Shown piece after piece: positions 1-12,000 of a stretch of DNA of 36,600 nucleotides. The notes beneath the pieces were generated by a model. It saw only the letters and a list, made by a program, of their open reading frames with translations, had not been told where the DNA came from and ran no database searches. The stretch's first letter is position 1, and every line of letters begins with the position of its first letter. This DNA comes from Magnetococcales bacterium (lineage in GTDB: Bacteria > Pseudomonadota > Magnetococcia > Magnetococcales > UBA8363), in NCBI GenBank assembly GCA_002753515.1, contig PEAK01000006.1, positions 77,682 through 114,281 on the forward strand. Direction: 5' to 3'. Made by a program: the position numbers and the translations under genes.

Positions 1-3000
1 TCAAACACATAATAAGTTGTCCCTCCCGCATCCACCGTATCCCGCCAATAATCGCCACTGACCGAATACGTTTGGCTGGTGGGATCGGCAGCAAGAGTCC
101 CTTCCAGGTAATAACGCCCAGACGCCGCATCGATGATACGATAGCCGGTCACCGCATCGCGGGCATGTACCAGACGTGGATTGCTGCCATCGGCAAGTAG
201 TTGCACATCTTCAACCGCCAGACCATTGGCGCGGCTGATGGCACCATTCAAGGTAATGTCGCGACCGGAATGCAAAAATACTTGATCGTGAGTTGCATTC
301 AAGGCGTTGATCGCCAAATCGCCAGAGACGGAAATGCTCTCTCCCGAAACCACCGTCAACCTGGCCGTATCGTACCCTTCAGCCCGGGTCGGCAAAGCCA
401 GAGAAGTCCCCGAATAGAAAGATACTGAAGACGGTGCATCGATCCACACCGTGGGATCAATCGTCAAGTTGACGGCGGCGGAAATGGATATATGCCCCGT
501 TGTCGCATCGCCTGCCTGTACACTGGCACCGGCATCGATTAATACATCGTGTTGGCTCGACGTGAGACTTAAAGTCTTATCGCTGCCCAGGGCATGGACC
601 CATTGGGCGTTGAGGGCCGCCTCAGTGGTCAACGACACATTGCCGGAATGGGCAATCACACTGGTTGCCGTTTGCAGGGTGCGACCGCCAGTGGGAATGT
701 CGGTGATAACGATATCCCCCGAGGTCGCGTCGAGATCGCGCAGCTCGGCCACATCCACATTCAAGCCGGTCATCCCCGTCCCGGCGTGTATCGTCAGCGC
801 CCCACCGGTCAAGGTGGCCGCCACCCCCGTCTGCGCCGGCGTCGCCGCCACCAGGATATGCGTACCCGTGCCATGACCGGATATGGTGCCCGCTGAAGTC
901 AAGGTGATATCGGTGGGAATCTGCGTCAAGTCAGCCGGGGTGCGCTCCGCACTGCGCCGCGCTTCAATCGATTGCACATCAAGTGACCTGGAACTGGACA
1001 GGGTGATGGCACCATCGAAGGTCAACAAACTGGTCACAGCCAATGTCCCGGCCCCGGTCGTGGTCAGGCTCAAGTTGCCCTGACGCCGTACCTGGGCGTC
1101 CAACGATGCCACCGCCAAACCCGTCAAGGTGGTCGCGGCGTTGGTCAGCAAGCTCAACTGCCCCGTTGTCACCACCGATCCCACCAACTGGTCGATGGTC
1201 CCTCCTGCATCCAAAGTCACCGAGCCCGCCACCACCGAACCCAAAGTCATATCCCGTACCGGGTTGTTGCTGGCATCAACCAAAGGACCGGTGGCAATGG
1301 CCAACGGTGTACTCAAAGCAACCGCACGACTCCCCGCGTCCACATCCCGGGCGATCAGATTACCGGACACATCCACGGTAATGGTACCCTGATGGGTACG
1401 CAAATGGGTCGCGTCCAGATCCCCGTAGACCGACAGGCGCAAATCACCCGCCTGAGTACTCCGGGCATCCAAGGTATCGGTCACAATCTGGAAGCCAACG
1501 CTGTTCTGGACATCGCCAGTCATGCTGCCCGAACTCGTCAACACCATGCCGCCCGCCTGCAACGCCGCCCCCTTGGCGTACAGATTTCCAGCCAAAGCGG
1601 TCATGGTGAGCGTGGTTGCCGCCTGAACGCCGCTGGAATTAAAAGTGATATCGCCGCTGAGGGCCCCCGCCGTCAGGGTGATGCCACCCGCACCTAACGC
1701 CTGAATATCCGTCGTGATATCACCCGAAATACTGCCACGCCCGCCCGTACCGGAGGTCATGGTCACGCTCAAGGCATGAAGTGTGGTCTTGGCCTGGAGA
1801 TCGGTCGCGGCCAGAAGCGTGGCACCACCGTGTATCGCCTCCACAGCGCCCAAAGCCGCCATCGTACCACTTTGTGCCGTTGCCGCTACATCCCCCCCCA
1901 CGGTCAGCAACGATGCCTGGTTGAACAACACATCGCGTGCCGCCGCAATCGTCACCTGACCTTGAACCGCCACCTCCGAAACCGCCGCCAGGGTCACCCC
2001 GGCCAATGTTTTGCCGGTCAACGCAAAGTCGCGCCCGGCGGTAAAAGTTGCATCTCCCGTGGTCTGCACTTTCCCGGTCAATTGTAAATCTCTTCCCACA
2101 TCCACCGTCAGCGTATCAGCCACCAGGGAATTTTGCCCAAACGCCCCGAACGTGGCATCACCAGCCGGATCATACAGACGTACCGAATGAGTGGAAGTTT
2201 GATCGGTCAGAATGGGAACATCTTTGTACAGCGTGACATTGGCGGTTTGTACCACTTTGGTCTGCACATCATAGTTGCGAAATTTGGGACGGTTATCAAA
2301 AACATCGGTACTGTTGCTCACCCATTGATAGTTCAGGGTCAGGCGTTTGTCAGCAACGGAATTGGTCACCGACGTCCAATTGCGATCCTGGGTATAAAAA
2401 GTTTCCGTTACATCGCCATAAGACCAATATCCACCGTGAACGGTAACATACCCCCTATTGTTATCATAACCGGAGGCGTTATCGTCATAATCATTCCAGC
2501 TTCCATCGCCGTACATCCCGGCGACCCACTCGAAGCCGGCCGAATTGGGCTCACCCCCCGCCCAATTCCCCCAAAATGCGCCGCCACCCGTTGATTCATA
2601 GACCCACCCGCCACTTGGGGAAGAATCAGCCGGTGTCGGATTGGCACGGCGAATACCGATCCACGCCCCACCACCGCCTGGAAGGGCATTCAGAGTACCC
2701 GAATTTTGCCGATCATTGGTCGGTTGTGCAAAATTGCCAACGCCACTCAACTGATACCAATAATTGTACTGACCGGGGTGTCCGACATAATAGACATTTT
2801 GCCAGGAGGCATTCTGCCCCACGACATTCACCTGGGTTGACAACGTCCAAGCGCCTGAAACCGATGCCGACGTGGCAAAATATCCAGCAGGGGTAATGGT
2901 ATAATTTCCCAAGCGGTCATAGCCGACATCGGACGGATTGGCACCATACCAACTCGGTGTCCGGGCTTTGCTCGCATTGCTGGTGCCATCGGTCAGGTTG

Positions 3001-6000
3001 TAGATCCATTGGCCATTGGTGTGATAATTCACCGACCAGCGCAGGGGGCTGTTGTCATAGTCGGAATTGGTCGTGTAGTTCCAGGCATCAATCCATCGAT
3101 TACCCAGTCCCGGAAAATAGCCATAATACGGCTCGTAGGCCGAAGCCCCGGACGAAGTCCTGGACGAACGGTCCTGGGTGTAGGTCACGGTGGCATTTTC
3201 GGTGTAACTGCCAACGTTTTCATACCAAGTCGTGGGCGTCCCCTGACTCACCACCCGCAACACATCCTGCTCCGCACCCAGGGGCATGCGGATCCATTTA
3301 TCATTCCAGCCCGATACGTTGATGTTGACCACCTGGACCGGCTTCACCGTACCAGCCGCCGCCGGCAGGCTCCAATCGGGGGTCCAGGCGACCACGGTGG
3401 TATTCCCGTTGATCACCTGCCATTTTTGCAGATTGCTGTATTGAAAATCGTACAGTTTCTTGTAGCCCAACGCCTGGATGACCGCATCGCGTTGCATGTC
3501 GGACAATTGGTTGAAGGTCGGCGGATAACCACCTATGAGGGTCGGTGCCGCCGCACCCGTGGCGGCCCAATCGGCTGCGGTCATGAGGTATCCACCACCC
3601 GAAGAGCTGGCATCGTTGCGATAATCCACCCCTTCGACAAACCATTCCCGCTTCGTAGTGCCATTCCAATAGCCATCCTGCACCAGGGTGACGTTCATGG
3701 TGGTGTAATAATAGCCCGACTTGATCGACTCCATCCCGATCTGTTCGGTTACGGTCGTCGTTACCCAACTGACGACCGGCACCTGCACCACTTTGTCCAC
3801 CACTTGGTTGTAACCCGTGACCACCTGGTAATGGACGGTTTCCGTACTGATGATGGGCGTGGAAACCGATTTGGTGCCCGCTGCCTGGGCGGCACTGGCA
3901 TCGAGGACCAAATCCTCGCCGGCCAACAGGTTCAGGCTCCCCTTGGTGGAAAGCACCCCCGATCCCAGGGTGTAAATGGACCCCCCACCCAAAGTCGCCC
4001 GCAAAACGCTCCCTTTGGCAGCGGCATCCGTCAAGGTGACGTCCAGACCCGCCCGCACATCAATCACTTCCGTCCCACTGGTGCCGCTCGTCCCCACCAG
4101 ACCATAAACCGTCACATCCCGTGCCGCGTTCAGCCATACATGGTTTTTGGCGTCCAGGTTGCCCGCCTCGTACACCGTATTGCCACGCAAATGCAGCCAA
4201 TCGCTGGAGCTGATGGTCGCAGCATCCTTCTGCCCATAGGCCCCCTTGACCAAAAGATTGCCACTGGCAACGATCTCAATCTGCCCGGCTGGCCCCCAGG
4301 TCTTCAATGCCGCCCCTTCGCGTACGTTCAAATCTCCACCCGTCACCGCAATGCGGTCGGCGGCATTCACATCGGCAAAAATATGGGTCTGCGCCGTTGC
4401 GGAACCCGTGATAGTCACCGTCTGCGTCCGCACGCCAATGGTGTTGCCACCCGGAATTTTGTAGGGCTGACCAATCATGCCATCCAGTTGCAGAATACCC
4501 CCACCCTGGATGGTAACAGCACCACCAATGCCCGTATCCAGAATGGCCCCGGTCAAACGTTGCGGATCCCCACCTTGATCGGTAGTGCTGGCATGGGTGG
4601 CGGTCAAACCATTGGCAACCGTCACCACCTGATTGTTCGCATCCAACGCCAGCCAACCGTTGGCGTCCATGTACCGGCCCTGGTTATCAATAAACCAGGT
4701 ATCACTGCCATCCATTTGATAGAGCAGCGGCGACATGACGACCGAGTAGCCGGTGGTATCCGACATCCCCCCCTGGATCTCGACCAGTTGATCCGCTTGG
4801 ATCATGCCACGAATGTCCGCAGTCCGCGCCACCCCAATCCTGACTTCACCCCCACTCTGCATACTGTCAATGAAGCCATCGATGCGCACATCACGGTCTG
4901 AGGTCAGGGTCACCACCCCACTGCCGCCCCCACCGAGGCCCGTTGAGGCAATCCGGCTGTTGGCATCGACAAACAGGCCGACACCCGGATTATCCACATT
5001 GGCGTTGCCCGTGCCACCATGAATCATCAAGTCGCCCGTGGCCAGGATCGTCCCCCCAGCCGCCACCGCCGCGTCCGGACCTGGAACCACCCCCATGCGC
5101 AAGGTGTCGGTAACATGAATATCCACCGTCGCCCCATCGGCATTGGCCACTGCGGAATTGTTAACAATCGTCGCCCCGGCATACAGCTCACCCACGACCC
5201 ACAGGTTGGGGGAATCAATGTCGATGAGTGAGCCCACATCCCGTGTCGTCATCAAAACGGCCGCATGCACCTCCAGGACATCGCTGCTGCTGATCTTGAT
5301 CAAACCACCCGCCGAAATCGTAGCCCCATGTTGGTTTTGCGGCAGGCCACTCACCGGATTGCCCAGATAGATATCCCGGGCCGTCATGGTCAGCGTGCCG
5401 ACATTCCAGGCCGAATCCACCATGTTCAATTCCTGGCCAACCAACACCTTGACATCATCCGTTGCCGTCAGATTCCCCCCCAAACTGGCGTTGCGCACCG
5501 CTGTAATCCGGGTTTCCGGCGTGGCATCGCCTGCCACAAAGGTGTTGGTGATAGGACCATCCAATATCAAATCACGGGCAGTGATATCGAGTTGCCCGGC
5601 ACTCAAGATGCGACCACTGGTGCGATTCAACACCAACGTTCCCAAATCAGACCTCAATGCAATCGCCATACTGGCGGCGGTCGTCTGAATGGCCCCGTCC
5701 AAAAAGACCGTATTGGTCCCGGCAATCGTGATACCACTGTTGGCATCCAGGGTGCGGATCGTAGCGGTATTATTCAGAATGAGGCTATTAAAATTATCGA
5801 TCTGCGTCCCATCCCCGCCGGTCAATCGGACTTGATCGTTGGCCTCGATCAACCCGTTGATGGTCAAAGAGCGTCCCGAACTGATGATGACATCGCTGCC
5901 AGCCCCATGGGCGATGACATCCCCCTTCAACACCCCGCTTTCGCCGGCATTGAAGGCGATGGAGCCGTGTACCGTCTCCAAAATGCCGGTGACATCCAGG

Positions 6001-9000
6001 TCAATGTCACGCCCGTCCGCCGACACGCCACTGTTCAGAACAATGGACGAATCGGCCAACACCTTGCCGGCGATGTAGAGCTTGCCGTTGGGACCACCCG
6101 GCTTGCCAATGGTTATCGTTGACCCCAGTCCCGGGGCATCCAGGGCATAACGACGACTCGATTGCGTTGGACCTTGGGCTTGGATGAACCCGAGGTCTTC
6201 GCCATATTGCGTCACCGTGAACGGATCACCCGTCTTGGAGGCCACGATCTGGCACACATAAGGCGATACCAGGCGAATATGCCCATCGCGCAGTTTGGCC
6301 TTCACATCGGGATAAGCGGGATCCTGGGCAAAGTCAGTATACGTATCCCCCACCAACGGCGTCCCGGGGGGACCATTGCTCGCTATTACCGTCCAGGTCG
6401 CCGTCGCCATGGCAGCGTTGAGATCATCCAGGAGATGGGAGATCGTGGTGTTATTATTCGTCGCCACGGCCGACAGCGTCACCACCGCCTCCATGGTGAA
6501 GCTCACCTTGTTGACCTGCATGATCAACGTCACATCACGGCTCAACTGTCCCGAGGCCAACATCGGCCAGCCACTGAACAGAAGCTCGTTCACATCCCCC
6601 GGGGCCAAGATATCGATGCGACCCGGGGCGTTCAGGTTGATTTCACTGTTGGCGCGGGTCGTGCCAACGCTGGCGGAACCATACAATACCATGCCGCGCC
6701 CGGTATACGGCGAACCAACGCTCACCGGGCGGTTATCAACACCGCCGATCAAATCCACCTTTTTACCGGCGGTGATATCGGTACCGATGATCAATTGCCG
6801 ATCGGCCCGCACGCTGATCGTTGAATCGACATCATAACGGGTGACGTCCCGACCCACATATTTGCCTTGGGCATCGCGAATCATCGCGCTCGTGCCACCG
6901 GCTACCAACAAACCTTGCATATCGACATCGTTGACGCCGTACAAGCTGATGGCACCGGCGCTGCGAACGCTGCCATCGGCATGGCGCGTCCCCTCGACCA
7001 CCAATTCCGCCGCCCCCTGGACCAATAATCCCACCCCCGATGTATCGACCCCACCCTGGACATCGATCAAACGACTGGCATTGAGATAGCCCCCGGTCTC
7101 CACCACGCTGCCCGCCTGGTTGAGGGTATGACCACCGATATACGCCCGTTGATCGGAATGAATCACCAGATCGGAATCCCTTCCCGACCAGGCGATGCTT
7201 TGCGCAGTCATGGCACCATTGGCATCGAACGTTTGCTGCAACTTGCCGCCAGAATTAAGCCACCCCATGATTTCGACACGCCCCGCACCCGAGACGGTGA
7301 CGGTGCTGCCCGTAGCATGGGCACCCAAGCCCGCCCCGGTGATGCCCCCCGACGTATTGATCAATACCGACAACAGGTTATCGTTGTTGGCAATGGCATC
7401 GGAACCACTCCAACCATCATCCAAACCGGGTGTACCACCGGTTACGGTGACATCGCCACTGGCCAAAAGTCCCGACTCCAGACGCACCTGCTCCCCAGCG
7501 GTGACGTTGATGCTGGCACCGCCATCACCATTGGCATCCAGGGCGAAGGTGACCCCGGTGTTGCCAATCACGCCACCCGCCACCAGGGCACCGTACAGAT
7601 CGACATCCTTGGCCCCCTTGACGTTGATGGTGGAGCCCGCCTCGGTAGTCCGCACGGTACTCGTGGCATGGACATGCACACTCGACCCCTTGGAGTCCGA
7701 ACGCGCCCCCGGTCCACTCAATGCTGCGCCATCCACCCCGACACCACCGTATAGAGAGACGCCGGCGGTGGCCGTGGCAAACCCCTCGACATACAAAAAT
7801 TTGTTGGATTGCAAGATCAGGTTGGCTTGGGCACCGATAGCGTTGATGTTGCCGCGCACGACGACATCCTGGTCCGAACGCACGGTCAGATTTTTTCCAA
7901 CACCCATGCTGGTAACCGTACCAGTCACCAACATGCCATAACCACCGACGTGACCGACCAGATAATGATTCGGGCTGACTGCGGCGATGTTATTCAAATA
8001 CGCAGTCTTGTTAAAAATTTCATAACGGGGTTGATAGGTGGGGTCGCTGGGATTGCCGTAGGCTTTGTTGTCATACTTGGGGGTCGATGAAGCGAGTACC
8101 ATATCGCCCGAAGCCGACACCGAACCACCCAACAACAGCTCATGCGCCGAAACCAGATTGAGTCCGGCATTGCTGCCACTGATTTGCGGAATAATTTTAT
8201 TATCGGGCTGGTTAACCGGATCGGGGCTGACGAAAGTCACCCCGGAGCGCACCGCCGAACCAGGATTGATCGACAAAACATCCCCAGAAGTGATGTTCAA
8301 CTGCGCATTATTCTCCAAACCCGATATGTCGGAGCCTTCTGCAATAATGACCGGTCCCTGACTGACCAGATTGAGCGTGGAACCCACCCCACCCACGGAA
8401 ATACGGCCCCGGGTTTCAACACTGCCCGGGGTGGTAATGGTCATCAGGCTGGCCGCACCCAGGGTGGCGATCAAACCACCGCTATCGAGCTGCAAACTGT
8501 TGGGCCCCGCCACCGTCAGATACGGCGGGATAAAATAAGGGTCAACAACCCCCGCATCCCCCGGTTGCCCGGTGACCGTGATCGTGGTCTGCTCGGTCCC
8601 CTTGACCCAACCACCGATGAGGGCCTGTTCGCCAACATTGAGAACCACCCGGCGGGCAAAGAGACCAGAATCTGGCAAACCGTTGGGATCCTGGAGATTT
8701 TGGCTTTGCACCCACACCTTGCGGGCATTCAGGGTCAACACATCCAACGGTGCCTGGGCATCGCCCACGACATCGATGACATCGGCATACAGGGTCGTGG
8801 TATCGCGAAAGGCCGACTGTTGCGAATTGGCGGCACGTACCTCACCAGTCTTTTTGACCACGCTGGTCAACTTGGCATCGCCCAACAGCATATGGTTGCC
8901 AATGGCACTACGGCCAATCTTGATCTGGCCAAACCCATCCTTCAACGCCGCCAAATCACGAGCGGAAAGATACATCCCCGGATTGCTCAGTTGTTGCTGG

Positions 9001-12000
9001 CTATCCTCCTCATAATCGACGCCGCCCGCCGTCTCCGCCGCCGTCCCCAGATAATAGTTCCAGACCCCCATCTCCGCCTGCAACAACAATTGCCCGGTAC
9101 CGATCAGGTATTCCACCCCACTCTTGAAATTCATGTCATCGGCGGTAAAGGTGATGTTTTTACCCGTCTGCAAGGTCCGCACGTACCCCGTTGCCAAGGT
9201 CAACAAGGCATTTTGCTGTAGCAATTCGATGGAAAGATCCCCTTTGGCCACCTCGACCGCCACATTGGTACGTCTGCTTTGGATCAGGTCACGCCAAGCC
9301 GGTGCCCCCGTGGCAGTATTGCTCACCCAATTGACACCCGATTCCCATTGATCCTCCGATGGGTTGGCATCGATAACAAAGCCGGGATTTTCCGGGCTCA
9401 CCAACACCCGTTCCTCAACCAGGGTCAGGTCGTTATCTTCACGAATCACCACATCGCCCACCCCATGCCCGGCGGTCGTCAAGGTCATCTCCTTGACGCG
9501 GGTCAGAATGGGATTGACCACAGTGCCAATGGCATTCTTCGCCTTGACCAGCACATAAGCATTGTCACCGATGATTTTGTTGGTCGTATTGTTCAACAGA
9601 CTGCCTTCCGCGACCTGGATACGCATCCAACCGGATCCAGTGGTATCGGTCGCCGCAGAGGAGGCTGACGAAATCAGATCGGCCCCCAGGCGAATGTTGG
9701 CATTGTCACCATAGGTTCTGAGGTCAATGTGACCATTGTTCAAAGCGACGATATCATGGGCAATATCCAACGTTTTCACCGACTCCAGGACCACCGAAGC
9801 CGCTTCCATGGCGCTTTCTTGGGTAATCGTCTTGCCAATGCCACGGAACGCCGTAGAACCCAGATAGGAGGTCGCCTCACCGGCATTTTGCAACCCGGCG
9901 GTGAAACGAATATTGCCACCCAGGGAGGCGATATGATTGGCATCATACGCAGCCCCCTTGCCTTTCAGGGTCAAACGATCCATCAACTCATTCTGGTAGG
10001 TGACGACCTCACGGCCATTGGTCACGGTATCCAGGTCGAGTTCGATGGCGTCGCTGGTCGTTGCTCGTGTCTGCTCCAGGATGATCTCATCAAAATCGCT
10101 GGATCCCGTTTTTTCGATAATGTTAATAGTACCGGTACCCCCCGCATCGGCGGCACGCCCCAGGGTAATGCGATAATCATCGGCACCGCCCTGATCTCTG
10201 ACATCAATCTTCCATTCGGGAAAGCTGGTGACGTACACCGTGTCGGTCTGCGCCGTGAGTTTGATGTCGGTCACTTTAGCACCCGACATACGCAACTCCT
10301 GCCCCTGGGCATTGACCACCCCCACCGCCTGTTTGGCAATGGTCACGGTCATCCCCTGGGTCAAACGCGACAGGTCAACCTTGGTCGCCCCCTCGCGATC
10401 ATTAAACATATCCTCGCCATAATTATTCTCGAAGATATAGGTGTCATCACCAGTCCCACCCTTGAGGGTATCGTTGCCCAGACCACCCCACAGCTCATCA
10501 TCGCCCGCCCCCCCCTCCAGTTTATCCTCACCCACGCCCCCCTTCAGGATATCGGCACCGGAACCACCCACCAGGGTATCGTTGTCCGCATCACCATTGA
10601 GGGTCCAGGAACGCGTCACCCCGACACCAGGCTGAAATGCCCCAGGGGTGTACTTGCCATTGCTCACACTCCCAACGGCAAAAGCACCCACTTCGATGAG
10701 ATCATTGCCTTCGCCACCCGACAACACCCCGCCACCCTTGCCGCCGTACAGTTTGTCATCGCCCGCATCACCAGTGATATCGATAAGCACCCCATCCAAA
10801 CGCGTGGCATCCAGGGTATCCTTTCCTTGCCCCAGATGACCCACCACCTGGGTAACCCCGGTAAAGGTTTGATACCAACCGTCAAATTCAACATTAACAG
10901 TACCGCCCGTCCCCGACAGGGTGACAATCTCATCGCCATCGGTGGTGTTGAAATAGGCACGATTGCCCGCCCGGGCGCCCATATTCAGGGTCAGCGTGCC
11001 ACCCGCTTGTTCCGCCAACGTAGGCTGCACCTTGGGGGCGTTGTAAGACAGATTGAACAAATTGGCGCGGAACAATTCCATGTCGAGCAGGGTCACGGTG
11101 GTAATCCACAGGTCCAACTCGACAAAGACACTGGCGACAAAATCAGCTCCCATGCTGATGTTGAAAAGATTTTTAAACCCACCACCCTGGTAGTCGTACA
11201 TGGTGACAATTTCGCTGCCGCGAATCTTGCCATCGCTGACCCAGGAGACTTGGGTCACATTGCCGTTGGCATCTTTCGTCAATACCGATTTGGCAATGTC
11301 TTGTACATCCAGCCCGGCATGGAAATTGATCGCCCCCTGCAAACCGCCCGACAGCGGCCCCAGGTTCACCGCAGCGAACAGACCGATCAAGGCGTTGACA
11401 TAAAATTCATCCTTCTCTTTGCCGCCGGTACCCGGGACGATCTTACCGTTTTTGAACTCCGGCAGGGTGAAATCGGAGAGGTAAAAGCCGTCCAACGCCT
11501 CCAACGGATTGCCCGTGGCGATGGCCCGGCGTATGCCATAGGTATCATAACCAAAGGCCAGATCGGCCATGGCCTCAAAACCCGCCGTGGCACCAAACTT
11601 GAGCATGACCGGCCCCAGGGGGATCATCCCCAAGGTCACCTTGGTCGAATAACTGTAGCCCAGGAGCGGTAATTCATAGGTGAACAGAGTGGCGTCACCC
11701 CCGGTCAAAATCGCCTTCCAATTGTTGATATCCTTGATGTATTCCATCATCTTAAAGCCGGAACGACCACCCGAATTACTGGCACCGCCCGTCGATTTGG
11801 CCGCAATATCGTTAAACTTGGCCATCAGATCCGCAGGCAAGCCAATGTCGGTCTGTTGCGCCGTAACGTTGCCGCTGCCAAACCCGGAAAGATCGCCCAG
11901 CAATATTTCCCCAGTGTTGGCCCACCCCTTCACCATGCCGGGAAGATTGACAACAAATTGCACCGCCTTGAAAAATGAAACAGGAATTTGCGGTTTGCCA

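Larger units (their letters stand above)
1..10430 (-). other. Haemagglutinin-like beta-helix region
   Basis: About 3,480 residues, from just after the RTX block to the edge of the window, with short irregular repeats of about 20-40 residues. Recurrent wording: GGLIKISSSDVLEV, LTADGNI-like strands, LDITARDLILDG, GTIDQLVGSVVTTGQLSLLT, TLTMTALAGNLYAKGAAL and VDVSGNLIARDVDAGSRAVA. Many units pair a hydrophobic strand with S/T-G-D/N turns and the words for inner strands V-x-L-x-A/G-x-x-x-I/L. This is the pattern of filamentous-haemagglutinin and other right-handed beta-helix adhesins. It is interrupted by the aromatic island at about 2160-3880. The reading frame leaves the window in mid-strand (DAGGTTYYVF). 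Confidence 0.75.

Noticed and set aside
3009-4901. Plus-strand open frame of 630 codons
   Set aside because: Antisense to the aromatic island and beta-helix region, with the same His/Arg/Gly-rich shadow composition.
9729-11672. Plus-strand open frame of 647 codons
   Set aside because: Antisense to the RTX block and its surroundings, which are certain in the minus frame; no recognisable family in the plus frame.
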